Positions 45,942 to 56,908 of a DNA stretch of 64,000 bases are shown piece by piece. A model generated the notes under the pieces. That model did no database searches and was not told the DNA's origin. It saw only the letters and a list, made by a program, of their open reading frames with translations. A program made the translations under genes and the position numbers. Position 1 is the first letter of the stretch; every line of letters starts with the position of its first letter. This DNA is from Zingiber officinale (lineage: Eukaryota; Streptophyta; Magnoliopsida; Zingiberales; Zingiberaceae). Where the stretch lies: NCBI RefSeq assembly GCF_018446385.1, contig NC_056001.1, positions 110,090,436 to 110,154,435 on the forward strand. The letters are read 5' to 3'.

Positions 45942-47085
45942 TATACACGAATGAGTTTGCTATGCTACGGACTCACTGTCGTGCGACCCTAAGAACCCCG
46001 GGCACTTGGATTGAATCTAGGCACCTGGGATTGAATCCAAGCGCTTGGATTCAATCCATGCCCTAGATTCAATCGGAATATTTTTTTTATTCTTTGTTTA
46101 TCTTTATGGGGTATATTATATGTATTTAGGGTTCAAAAGTTTTGGATTAAGGAGTTGAGTTATAATGAGTTTGAGTCAATAAGATTTTCCCTTTATGGTT
46201 CAAGCGTCCCCTTTTGAGTTATAGTGTTCAAAATTAAAAATTTTAGATACTCACGGGGTATATTATATGTATTTAGGGTTTAAGATTTTAAAATTTATAT
46301 TATATATATTTAGGGTTCAAGATTTTAGAATTTAGGAATTGAGTTTTAATGAGTTTAAGCCAATAAGATTTTCTCTAGGGTTCAGGTTTTTCTCTTAGTT
46401 TATAGTGTTCAAGATTAAAAATTTTAGATGTTCACTAATATAGTATTCCTTTTTAAGAAAAATATTGATATAAAAAAAATTGAATCCAGACGGCTGGATA
46501 TCGCAGCAGAGTAGGACTGTGTATATATACACACACGAATTTACTATACTGCAGACTCTACACCGTGCAACCCTACAGGCCCAGGACACCTCGATTGACT
46601 CCAGGTGCCTAGATTGACTTAGGCACCTAGCTCAATCCATAATGTTATTTTTTTTATTTTTTTGAAAGTATAATATATGTATTTAGGATTCAAGATTTTA
46701 AAATTTAAGAGTTGGATTATTATAATGAGTTTGAGTCAATAGATTTTTCCTCTAAGATTCAAGTTTCTCACTTGAATTATACTTTTCAAAATTAAAAACT
46801 TTAGATACTATAATATTATATGGATTTAAAGTTCAAGATTTTAAAATTTAAGAGTAAGGTTATAATAGATTGGACACTGTAGAGTGTATGAGTCCATATA
46901 AATAATATTAATGGGCTCAAACATAATAGATTCCCTCTTTAAAAAAATATTAATTTTTAAAATAATAATAATAATAATAATAAAATCCAAACATTTGGAC
47001 ACTGTAGAGTGTATGAGTCCATATAATATTCCTCTTAAAAAATTATTAATTTTAAAAAAATAATAATAATAATATATATAGTTAT
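45942..47085. repeat. Two diverged copies of an A/T-rich repeat, about 590 bp each
   Basis: Copy 1 starts near 45945 (CACGAATGAGTTTGCTATGC) and copy 2 near 46533 (CACGAATTTACTATACTGCA). Both then have a CCCTA..CCC.GG.CAC block, repeated GATT(C/G)A..TAGGCACCT motifs and TATTATATGTATTTAGGGTT-type sequence. GGACACTGTAGAGTGTATGA recurs at about 46874 and 46998. No gene is present, and the repeat family was not identified. Confidence 0.6.
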
Positions 47086-47090
47086 GATCT

Positions 47091-47754
47091 TGTCCGAATT
47101 AAGAAAGCTAGAAAGTCATGGATGGGATGACCACTGATGGGATGAAGACTTCAATCCTGCAAGACAAAACCAAACTAGGGCAGGGGTCATTGGCGTTGGT
47201 CCTCCGACGCTCAAGTCAAAATCAGGAAGAGAGAATGAGTAATCAAAAAATGATCAATCTTGTCTTTCCTCATACCTGGCGTACCCTTTTATACCTTTCT
47301 TTATGATCGTTTATCTATCCTTATTTAATGATATTAATTGTCAAAGGAATGTTTCTTTGTCTTGACTTCTGTGCATTAATGATAAATGGAGTGTTCTTGA
47401 TTTTGATGACAGACGAAGTGTTCTCTTTTGTTTTCTCGTCTCCTCCTGTGTAGTGTCATTCTTGCGCCGGACGGGCGGTCCAAGCGACTCGTTTTTCTAT
47501 CGGACGGGTGGTCCGAGAGGCTCATTTTCCTGCCAACCAACTACGGGTTGTCCATTCGTCCGAACCGACCCATGATGTTTATTTGTCTGACTGGCTGGGT
47601 GATCCACTCTGCCACTCCTTTGCCGACCGAGATAACCATACAGCCACCTTTAGCCGAGGCTCTTTCCATAAGCCTCGATGTTGACCACCTTGACTTTGAC
47701 CGACACCGTGTCAATTGATCCGTGACAAGTGGGCTCCCCTTTATTGCCGCATCA
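47091..47754 (-). repeat. 3' LTR of gypsy element C
   Basis: Plus-strand ends are TGTCCGAATT and CCGCATCA. On the coding strand of the element it begins TGATGCGGCAATAAAGGGG. It matches 58387-59069 along its whole length, for example CTTCAATCCTGCAA, GACGCTCAAGTCAAAATCAG and CCATAAGC.TCGATGTTGACC. Confidence 0.88.
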
Positions 47755-47775
47755 CAAGCCTCCTCCTCAAGTCTA
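47755..47775 (-). other. Polypurine tract of gypsy element C
   Basis: The minus strand reads GAGGAGGAGGCTTG directly before the LTR start TGATGCGG. This fixes the 3' LTR and the element orientation. Confidence 0.75.
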
Positions 47776-48480
47776 GTCAAAGGAGGTTGCATATCCAACT
47801 GACTGGACCACTGGTTTCCTTGGTGAGTTATACATCCGATTGGAGTGTTCGGTCCCTAGTATATGATCGGTGCATCAACCAACGCCGCTCGGTCGTTGTC
47901 TAACCATGGCAAACGGATGATCGGTTTGGTAACCTTATGCAGATCGAGACGATGAACGGTAATACTTTCGATTTCCAAATGTGCTTCATTGAGCGAGAGC
48001 GGCCGTCGCTAACTTCATTCATATTTCTCGAAACCTGTGCAAATCCTTGACAATTATAGCCGAGCACGCGACCATCCCTTTTAATTAAGTTCATTAAATA
48101 TTGTCTGGTGACCGCATGCCACGTGACCCTCTTTCTGCCGTTGCACACCTGACAAGACAAGCGGATATCCTCTGTTGATGTGACTAGCGCCTTTTTGGAT
48201 TCCAAGGTTAGATCTTCTTCTAAGTTTTCGAAACTTTGGATCGGACGGTTGAGAGCGATTGACCGTGAAGTTTATAAGCCTCGCGAGTACCATCGTCTTC
48301 TCCACTTCGTGCCTTCGTCTTCGAGCTTCGCCGTTGTGGCATTCCGCTTCTTCACCGGTGATCTCCCTGTACTCCGGTAAGCTCCCGCTTCTTTGATCGA
48401 TTTTGTGTGATCTTCCTCGATCGATTTTGTCTAGTGTTCGTTTATCGTTCATCTTCGATCTTATTCTTTCGCTCTTTCGA
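47776..48480 (+). promoter_or_regulatory. Probable promoter and 5' leader of the antisense gene
   Basis: Non-coding DNA between the polypurine tract and the antisense ATG at 48481. From about 48240 it becomes pyrimidine-rich (CGTCTTCTCCACTTCGTGCC), as in plant 5' leaders. A weak TATA-like TTTATAAGC is at 48268-48276. A possible donor CCGGTAAGC is at 48375. Promoter function is inferred. Confidence 0.4.
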
Positions 48481-48970
48481 TGGCAAGCTCATCTCAGCTT
48501 CCCGTCGTCGTCCCTGGACTCTGGTACACTTCTATCGAGTCTAGGTTCGACGCAAGCGATGCAGAGAGTTTGAGGGCTGCATATGAAATTCCGCCTAACT
48601 ATCAAATTGATCTCCCCTCTGCTTTTGACCATCCAGTCGAACCACTGCCTGGTTTTGTAACATTTTTCAGAGACCAATTTACCACTGGTCTGCAGTTCCT
48701 GATCCACCCTTTCTTTTCCGCTGTTTGTAAATATTGTTGGATCGTAGAAGTCGCTAGAGGGGGTGAATAGTGATAAAAAATTCGTTATCGAGTTAGAGTA
48801 AGCAGCGGAAAAATAAAAGCAAAACACAATGCTAACACGAAACCGATTTTACTTGGTTCGGAGCCTTCGTCGACTCCTACTCCAAAGCCCGCACTCGTCG
48901 AGTGCTTTCGTTGGGCAATTCACTAGCAATTCGAAAATGTGATTACAAATGTAAGTACAAGAATACTTAA

Positions 48971-50424
48971 TGATAGATCAGATGCAATCGATAGAGGGGG
49001 GGGTGAATATCGCTCTTTTAAAACCTTTTCTTTTACTTTTAAATCAGAATCGTTCAGCGGAAAATAAGAAAGGGAACAAAGTTGTTTACTTCGTTCGGAG
49101 CCTAGCTCGACTTCTACTCGAAGGTTCACGGTCCTTGACCGCATCGATGGGCAAAACACTATAACCCTTCTTTTCGAGATCCTCGGAAAGAAGTGGATCG
49201 TACAGATACAAAAGTGTAAGATAGTAACACTCCTACTATCTTATAGAAAATTAAGTGCAGAACAAAATAAGATATACCGACAATAATAGTTGAAGGTCGA
49301 AGCTCGGTCGGCACTATCGAACGAAGTGACTTGCAGAATTGATCAAGACTTGTAGCACGAGCAGCTTGCAGAAGAGCACTTTTGTTAATCGGAAAGGTAT
49401 ATCTTGAGCCTCTGACTTCGAGCTCCTTTTATAAGTGTCTTGGGCGTTCGGTCGACCAATCCCTCTGTTCGGTCGACCGAACCCGCTCCCTTCCTTCCTA
49501 GTCGGAGTCTGCGTTGGCTCGATCTTCGGAATTAATTGCTCATTAAGGGTTCGGTCGACCGAACATGCCTTTCGATCGACCGAACAGGACATTTCCCTGT
49601 TCGTCACAATTAGCTAAGATCTTCTTTTAATGTTGTATTTAATGCTGATTGGATCGGTCGACCGGTCCTCCTCTTCGGTCGACCGATCGGCTGATTTCCA
49701 TTTTGCTTCTGATAGATGGTTGTGAGTTGGTATGTGCTGAGTCACCAGGGTTCGGTCGACCGATCTTACTGTTCGGTCGACCGATCATTGTTTGATCGGA
49801 CTCGAGCTCTGATCTGGTCTGAACTGAATACTGCTTTGATTCTGCCTTGTTCGGTCGACCGATCCTACGGTTCGGTCGACCGATCCAACCAAACCTGCAA
49901 AATAGTATTAGACAAAAAAATCTCCTGCAACATAGATGTTAGAACAACAGTATTATAATACAAGAGTAATATGAAAGACAATAGAACTGTCTTGATCTCA
50001 ACTTGGAAACCTTCCCGGTTTCTCCAGTTGGATCAGCGACCTAAGGTTGTTCCCTTCAGGAACCCGACCTCACTGTCGCTCCTCCAGTTGTTTACCTCAA
50101 CCTACCTACCAAACTTAGATCCTCCAGATCTAGTTCAGACTTTTCACTTAGCTTTGATCGGCTTCCCAGGACTTTTCTCTTGATCTTCGGTCCTCCAGAC
50201 CTCTCGATCACACCGCCAAGCGTCGGGTCCCCTTGACCCACTTGGACTTACACCTGGGTTCCACGATCTGCTAAGATTTCTCCTGCCTAGCCTCCAGCTA
50301 GGTCTTTCCCGGTTAAGTAAACAGCCTGCACACTCAGTCAACTTGTTAAATCACAACAAGACTTAACTTGAACTTTTGACAACATCAAAACTCAAGTTTG
50401 ATTCTGGTACAACTTGCACCAACA
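48971..50424 (-). mobile_element. Second solo LTR nested in the first, duplication CTTAA
   Basis: It starts TGATAGATCAG, continues GAGGGGGGGGTGAATATCGC, and ends TTGCACCAACA. The flanks are CTTAA (48966-48970 and 50425-50429). It is 1,454 bp with no coding region and in reverse orientation like its host. On the minus strand TTATAAAAG lies at 49426-49434, with about ten GGTCGACC-centred palindromes (49445-49885) upstream of it. It is a related but different Sirevirus-like family from the complete element. Confidence 0.85.
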
Positions 50425-50994
50425 CTTAAAATGAAATACCGACAGTAATTGAAAAAGAAGACTTGAGTTGCAAGTTGTCGGAGAGGCTTCGCAACGTCAT
50501 AGGAGCACAACGCAATAGAGCGGTCGTTGGAAGATGTTCTTGTATTTGATGCTCCGTGGAGGCCTTCTTATATAGGCATGCTCCGGGCACCCGGACCGTG
50601 ACGTAGGTCTAGCCAATCAGCGAGCTTCAAATTTGCGACAAGATAAATTTTGTCTTCCGGGCACTCAGATCCCTTCCGAGCGCCCGTACCAACTCCGGGC
50701 GCCCGTATCCCTTCCAGACGCCCGGACCACCTTTCTCCAGAAAGTCTTTTTCCTACAAGAAAGTGTTAGTGCAAGGAAAAATAAAAACTACCCTACAAAA
50801 TAGAAGTTAGCACAATTATAGTAAAAGAGTAGTAATTAGATTTCATCTCACCGAGACCAGAATCTAGTCACGATCTCAACTTAGATTTCCGAAATGGTTC
50901 TAAGTTGGATCGATGCATACTATTCCCTCGAACGGGGAACGCGTCCTCACCAAGTTACTCCCCTCCAGTGACTTATCTTAACTTACCTGTCAGA

Positions 50995-51235
50995 CGTCCG
51001 GTCAGCCCGTCGACCCGTCTGGACTTTGTGCCAACTATCAGGTCAGTCCATCAACCTAGTTAGACTTTGTGCTAGATATCTAGTCAGCCCGTCGACTTGT
51101 CTAGACTTCGTGCCAACTATCTGGTCTACCCGTCGACCTAGCTGGGCTTCGTGTCAGACATCCGATCAGCCCGTCGACCTGTCTGGGCTTCGTGCCAGCT
51201 ATCCAGACGACTCGTCGACCTAGCTGGGCTTCTCC
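50995..51235 (-). repeat. Tandem block of about 42-bp units in the outer solo LTR
   Basis: About five units with CAGCCCGTCGACC.GTCTGG, ACTTCGTGCCA.CTATC. A comparable block with a different motif occurs in the LTR at 63553-63990. Confidence 0.75.
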
Positions 51236-53381
51236 TACACACTTAGTCAAAGTGTTAGATCACAATGAAATTAACTAAACCTACTTTGTCATTCATCAAA
51301 ATCCGAGTTAGACCGTTAGTGCTAACTGCACCAACAAATATTTTCGTATTTCTCTCCACCAACTAGTGTCAAACTCCTTTCGGCTGCTGTGCGGGGTCAT
51401 CATTCTATTCCGCCTGCAAGACATTCTCCTTACTCCTCGGCTCTTCTATTATTTTTATTATCCCAAATTATCCGAGCCGGAGACCTTATTACAAGCCCGA
51501 GTGGGCTTGGTCTTATTCGATAAGATGTCGTCCTCCAATAAACATTGGAGGGAATACTACTTTTATGTCAAATTCCTCGATTGTCCCGATTTCTCGAATG
51601 GCTAGCAATTAAAGATGTCGAACCCGCTAGAGCTCAAAAAATACAAGAGCCGCTTGAACTACCTCCATGCTTCCTCACAATTGGTCGGGCAAAAGTACCA
51701 TATTCACAAATTGCTACACGAGGGGGTCCTTTACATATTCAGCTTGAGCCCGATCCCCACGAAGCTTCCGTCCAGCCTAGGTATGCTCCTGCTTGATTAT
51801 AACGTTTGAATCTAACTGATTTTTCCTTTTCTTTTGCAGCTCAAGTCATGTTGTGTGCACGTCTGGCCGGTAAAACCAAGCGTGCAGACGTTGAGATCAA
51901 TGCGGCGGTCGTGGTCAAGTTTGAGAGCCGAGGTGTGCAGCCGATCGGCTCACAAAAAGACCCACTTGGAGACAGCGAGGGAGCGCCAGCCTTAGTGAGC
52001 GAAGGGATAGCTAGCCGGACGCCTACTGGTGGAGCGGTTGGTGCATCGAATCCTCCCTCCACACAGTTGCTAGTGATTCCGGTTGAGGGGACGTCGGACT
52101 CGGTCTCTTCTAGGGAACCACTGATAAGCCGCAAGAGGTGTTGGGCAGAGGCGACATTGCGATCTGCTTCCTCCATGGTGAAGACCCCCACCAGGACTAG
52201 CATGCGCCTTCCTTCCACCGAACGGGTTGAAACCTCAACACCAGCTCCCGCCACGGCGACCGTTCCCCCTACATCATCGAATCGGGCACCATCCCTATCC
52301 GGGCTGCCACAGGGAACTATTTGCGCGCCGCCAATTTCTTTTATTCCAAGGCTGTCGAAGATTAAAAAGTCTTGTATCCGTCCGGTGTCAACATCTCAGC
52401 CATCTGATAGAGTGACCTCGGCCCAATCAGCCCCGAGCGACCGGTGCCACATAATGGTGGTTATCCATCTTTCGACTGAGGAATGGCATGAGTCGGACGA
52501 CGCTGAATCTCGAGCCCCCGATCACCAAATAATCATTCAGGGGCTGCTCGCACAGATATGGGCGAACGCACGAGCCCGTCCAGCGGTCATGCCTCTGGGG
52601 CGCTCGCGAACAACCATACCCAGATGTTCACTAGGGTAAGTGTTTGGTATGTTCTTAATGTATCTCCGATCGACGCTTATTTTTTCCTGGTTCCTCGCAA
52701 TATTGGGTAGAGAGTTTGGCTATGTGCAAAGGCTTGCTTTTCTGGAGCAGAAAGTTAAGCAGCAAAGGGTGCCGAGCGGCCAATCATCTGCTTCTCAGGC
52801 GTAGATGAATGCTGAGATGGCTCAACTAAGAGCCAATTTGGCTAAGAGTGCCGAGCAGCTGGAGGCGGAGAAGGGAAAAAATGCTGAACAGGCCAACCAA
52901 TTAGCTCGGCTTAATAAACAAGCCAGCACCTTTGAATCCAAAATCTATTCGGCCAATACTAGGAAACTCTGGGCTATTGAAGATCTGGAGATCAAAAACA
53001 AAGAGTTTCGGATGTTGGTCCAGAACTTGAAGGAAGCTGAAGTTACTTTAAAAGCAGAACAGGATGGACAGTTGGCCGAGTAGACTGTCGCGAAAACCCA
53101 ACTCACTGCAAAAGATGAGGAGCTGGCGGCGCTGAAGGCAGAGTTGGACACTTCCCAAACGGCCTTAGAGACTTATCAGGAGGCCGAGTCAAGTAGGTTC
53201 GAGCTCATGAAGCGATCCTACATCCGGTTGGATGCTTTTAATGACAAGATCGCCTATCGGGCACTTCGTCTGTTCGACCTGGCGATCGAAGGGACGTTCG
53301 GCCAACTCAGGGAAGATGACTACCTCCCCGCCGCTCTATCAAGCAAGGTTATCAGTCGAGACAAGCTGATTGAGTCACTGC

Positions 53382-54086
53382 CTAATGATGTCTTAGATTA
53401 TCTGGAGTGAGCCTGTAGAGTTGCACCCGATCAGATTCAACTCCCACTTCTACAGGAACCACCGCCTCTCCTTCGTACACTAACTGGAATGGTGTTACGT
53501 CGGTCATCTCCTTTGGAGTCGTACAAAGTGCCCAAAAGACACTTAAGAGCTCGTAGGCCCAGCTACCTCCTGCATGGTCGAGCCGGGTTCGTAAGCCTCT
53601 GAGGATCTCCTGGTTTGTGACCTCCGCCTGGCCGTTGCTCTGGGGGTAGGCGGCTAAGGTGAAGGCCTGTTGGATATCATAATCTTCGCACCACTCCCTG
53701 AGCTTCTGACTCGTGAACTGCCTCTCGTTATCCGAGACAAGCCGGCGAAGGATACCGAACCGACAAAGGATGTTCTGCCAGATGAACTTGATGACCATCT
53801 GCTCACTTATTTTTGCCAGGGGCTCAGCCTCCACCCATTTTGAAAAGTAGTCCACAGCAACAAGCAAGAACCTTCGCTGACCTGTCGCCATGGGAAATGT
53901 CCCCATGATGTCCATGCCCCATTGGTCGAATGGGCAGGATACCGTAGACGACTTCAATTTTTTGGCCGGTCGGTGCAAAGTATTGTGATACTTTTGGCAG
54001 GACAGGCATGTGACTGTCGTCCGAACAGCATCCTCTTGGAGCGTTGGCCAAAAGTATCCGGCTAGGAGAATCTTTTGGGCTAGCAA
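53382..54086 (-). pseudogene. Integrase of gypsy element C
   Basis: A frame of 234 codons holds the zinc-binding CLSCQKY, then DQWGMDIMG and VAVDYFSKWVEAEP (first D), LVSDNERQFTSQ (second D), YPQSNGQAEVTNQEIL (E) and PFQLVYEGEAVVPVEVGVESDR. The DDE residues are all in place. The C-terminus stops early (NLRHH) where related copies continue, so it is truncated at the junction with the antisense gene. Integrase normally inserts the cDNA into the host chromosome. Confidence 0.85.
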
Positions 54087-54700
54087 ATAGCCGCCCGGAT
54101 GGTTTTCACAAGAGCCTTAGTGCACTTCTTGCAAGATGTACGTTGCGTCCTCTGGTCCAACACACTTAGCAAAGCCCTAGAGAAGGCTCTTTTGTACAGC
54201 TGATCTCCGACCAAGGTGAATCGTCCGACCCTCTTCTTTAATAGATGTGTCACCTTATGGTCGGCCGACGTACTTCCTGATCGGAGAAATTCGATTAACA
54301 GTGTTCTCCAGTCGCTCGGAAAGGCAACTCCCTCCATCCGATCAATATGCGCTACCAAAGAAACCTGTTCTTTCGGCTGGCTGATCATGACCGGTGAAAA
54401 TGAACTAGCTAACTTAGTTAGTTCATCTGCTGCTTGATTGCTCGATCGAGGAATCTTCTGTATAGTGACTTCCTGAAAATTTATCTTTAGCTTCTCGAAG
54501 GCTTTTGCATATAACTTGAGTCTGAGATTGCTAATCTCGAACTCCCCCGACAGCTGCTGGGCGGCCAATTGGGAGTCCGAGTGAATGAGGACCTTTGTGG
54601 CTCCGACATACCTCGCTACTTGCAAGCCGACTATCAAGGCTTCATACTCAGCCTCATTATTAGTGGTGTGATAATCCAGCCGAACTGAACATTAGGTCTT
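54080..54700 (-). pseudogene. Second RNase H domain and linker of gypsy element C
   Basis: Motifs are NNEAEYEALIVGLQVARYVGAT-like (54590-54665), HSDSQLAAQQLSGEFE and IPRSSNQAADELTKLA, then VGRFTLVGDQLYKRAF leading to integrase. It lies in the same position as 30430-31050 in element B. A frame change near 54660 separates it from the upstream RNase H. Confidence 0.8.
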
Positions 54701-54884
54701 CCCTTGGGGAAATGAGCAGGATGTCGATCCCGCTGCCTTGCCAGGTGGAAGAGCCGTCAACATATATTCTCTAAGTTGCTTCTATCTCGGCGTTCTAGAT
54801 TTCTATGACGAAAACAACCAAGACCTGAGTTTTTATCGCCGTTCGGGGTTGGTATTGGATGTCGAACTCACTTAGTTCAATTGT

Positions 54885-56030
54885 CTACTTGATCAACCGA
54901 CCAAATGCTTCTGGGTTGAGGACTCTTCCCAAGGTACTATTAGTCATCACGACGATTGGATGGGAGAGGAAGTACGGGCGGAGTCTTCGAGCAGCTAGTA
55001 CCAAAGCGTAAGTTAATTTTTCTAAACTAGTGTAGCGGGATTCAGCGTTTTTCAATATATAACTTAAAAAATACACGGGTTGTTGCTCTTGCCCACTCTT
55101 CTTAACTAATGCCGAGTCGATCGCATTCTCGGTGGACGATAGATAGATCCAGAACGGCTCTCCTACGCTCGGCTTAGCTAATATAGACAAGGAGTTGAGA
55201 TAATCTTTGAGCTCTTCAAACGCCCGATCGCACTCTACATCCCACTGGAATTTTATCGCCCGACGCAACACCTTGAAAATTGGTAGGCTTCGGTCGGATG
55301 ATTTGGATATGAATCTAGATAGAGCGGTAATATGCCCGATCAGCCGTTGGGCTTCCTTCAAGTTGCGTGGCGATGGCATATCTTGCAAAGTCTTGACCTT
55401 GTTCAGATTCGCCTCGATCCTCGACTTGGTGACAATGTATCTCAGTAATCGACCGCTCTACCGAACAGGCACTTGTTCGAGTTCAGCTTTATTCCATAAG
55501 CCCTCAGAGTTTGGAAAGTCTCGTTGATGTCTGTGCAAAGATCAACAACTCTTGGAGATTTTATTAATATGTCGTTGACATATACCTCTATGTTTTGACT
55601 GATCTGCCACTGGAACACCTTGTTCATGAGCCTCTGGTAGGTGGCGTCGGCGTTCTTTAGTCCGAACGACATGACGTCGTAGCAAAATGTTCCGTCGGCC
55701 ATGATAAAATTGACATTTTCTTGATCTTCTCGGGCGAGCGGCACTTGGTGATAACCTTGATATGCGTCGAGCATGTAGATCAGCTCTCAGCCTGCCGTAG
55801 AATCCACCATCTAGTCTATCAGGGGCAGCGGATAGAAATCCTTTGGGCACGCTTTATTCAGGTCGCAGAAGTCTCTGCAAACCCTCCATTTGTTGTCTGG
55901 CTTGGGGATCAGTACGATATTAGCAAGCCAACTCAGAAATTGTACCTCTCATATATAGCCGACCTCCAGCAATTTATCTATCTCCGCTCAGATGACTAAG
56001 TTTTGTCCCGTGCTGAAGTCCCTTTTCTTT
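54885..56030 (-). pseudogene. Reverse transcriptase and RNase H of gypsy element C
   Basis: RT runs in changing frames from about 56030: KQKKRDFSTGQN, EIDKLLEVGYI, NKACPKDFYPLP, MLDAYQGYHQVPLAREDQEN, GTFCYDVMSFGLKNADATYQ and EVYVNDILIKSP at about 55565-55600. The catalytic box is YVND where active RTs have YVDD, so one metal-binding aspartate is lost. The RNase H part is 55388-54885: RLIGHITALSRFISKS, FWIYLSSTENAIDSALVKK, QQPVYFLSYIL, RPYFLSHPIVVMT. Confidence 0.88.
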
Positions 56031-56434
56031 TGTTTTACTGGTCGTGCGTCCGATCGGACGAGTAGTTTGTGCTGAGCCACACTTGGCGAAATGTCGGATA
56101 GCTCATGTGTCGTCCAAGCGAACACATCATGATTTTATCTCAAGCAAGCTACCAGCTCTGCTTTTTTCTCGTCCTCTAGATAGGCAGCGAAGAAGGTGGT
56201 TGCTTTCGGACGGTTAGGGTGGATCTGAACTTCTTCTTTTTCTTCGTAAACCAACGTGGGGGGTTTCTCAAGGATGGTGTTTACCTCCAAACACGAGGTT
56301 TTCCGAGTGGCTCTTGCTTTAGACTTGACCATCTCGACGTAGCATCACCGAGAGGCTAACTGGTCTCCTCTAACTTCTCCTACCTTACCGTCCACCAAAA
56401 ATTTAATCTTCTGATAGTAAGTTGACACCACCGC
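56031..56434 (-). pseudogene. Protease-RT linker of gypsy element C
   Basis: A 65-codon frame (56135-56332) contains KPPTLVYEEKEEVQIHPNRP, parallel to SPGLVYGEKEEIQIQVGRP of element B. No enzyme domain is visible. Confidence 0.65.
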
Positions 56435-56908
56435 TTAGAACTCATTGAGTGTTGGTCGACCCAAGATGACATTGTAAGTCGAAGGCGCATCTACCACTAT
56501 GAAATTTATGGTTCTTCTCCGCTTCAGGGGTTTTCCGAGTGAGATGGCTAACTTGATATGGCCGATCGACAACACTTCATTGCCTGTGAAGCCGTGGAGC
56601 GAAGTCGTCATTGGCAGCAGTTCACTCCAATCAATTTGCAATTGATCGAATGCCTTCCTGTATATGATATTTACCGAGCTCCATGTATCAATAAAAGTAC
56701 GATGGATTGTATAATTGACAATTACCACTCGGATGATTAATGCATCATCGTGGGAGACCTCCACTCCCTTCAAATCCTTAGGCCCGAAGCTAATCTCGGG
56801 TCCCTCAACTTTCTCCTTACTGCATCCAACGTCGTGGATCTCGAGCCGCCGCACATGCAACTTCCTTACTCGGTTAGAATCTCTGTCGGTCGGCCCGCTA
56901 GCGATCAT
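56435..56908 (-). pseudogene. Aspartic protease of gypsy element C
   Basis: The frame contains HDDALIIRVVIVNYTIHRTF and IDTWSSVNIIYRKAFDQL, then HGFTGNEVLSIGHIKLAISL and STYNVILGRPTLNEF. The active-site DTG is changed to DTW, so the enzyme would be inactive. It aligns throughout with the protease of element B. Confidence 0.85.

Larger units (their letters stand above)
48735..51336 (-). mobile_element. Solo copia (Sirevirus-like) LTR, reverse orientation, duplication AATAT
   Basis: It starts TGTTGGATCG and ends GCACCAACA, flanked by AATAT (48730-48734 and 51337-51341). The first bases mirror the reversed end of the complete copia LTR (TGTTGGATCG.AGAAG, GCTAGAGGGGGGTGAATAG), so the LTR lies in reverse. 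Without the nested insertion it is about 1,143 bp, the same length as that LTR. The TATA on the minus strand is TATATAAGAAGG near 50571, with GGGCGCCCG-type palindromes upstream on that strand (50580-50725). A 40-45-bp tandem block (CGTCGACC.GTCTGGACTT) occupies 50995-51235. Confidence 0.88.
48481..53410 (+). pseudogene. Antisense gene of the Tat element: 'putative gypsy-type transposon' domain plus coiled coil
   Basis: The part before the insertion (48481-48734) reads LRAAYEIPPNYQIDLP, PGFVTFFRDQFTTGLQF and LIHPFF; it resumes at 51342 with LLFDKMSS-type sequence (SSNKHWREYYFYVKF). Together these form the domain annotated as 'transposase (putative), gypsy type' (PF04195-like). A 59-bp intron is clear at 51781-51839 (GTATGC...TTTGCAG). 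A second likely intron spans 52636-52710 (GTAAG...GGGTAG). The middle exon (to 52635) is serine/proline-rich, and the last (52711-53410) is a coiled coil (MAQLRANLAKSAEQLEAEKG, DEELAALKAELD). Stops at 51603, 52802 and 53080 and the solo-LTR insertion kill it. Its 3' end overlaps the integrase frame tail to tail. The molecular function of this protein family is not known. Confidence 0.75.

Noticed and set aside
48360..48400. Firm 5' leader intron of the antisense gene
   Set aside because: A donor-like CCGGTAAGC is present, but no acceptor could be chosen with confidence.
51806..52639. Independent 277-codon host gene
   Set aside because: It is the middle exon of the antisense gene of the Tat element, bounded by splice-like sites at 51839 and 52636.
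53144..53410. Separate small gene
   Set aside because: Coiled-coil tail of the same antisense gene, separated only by a stop.
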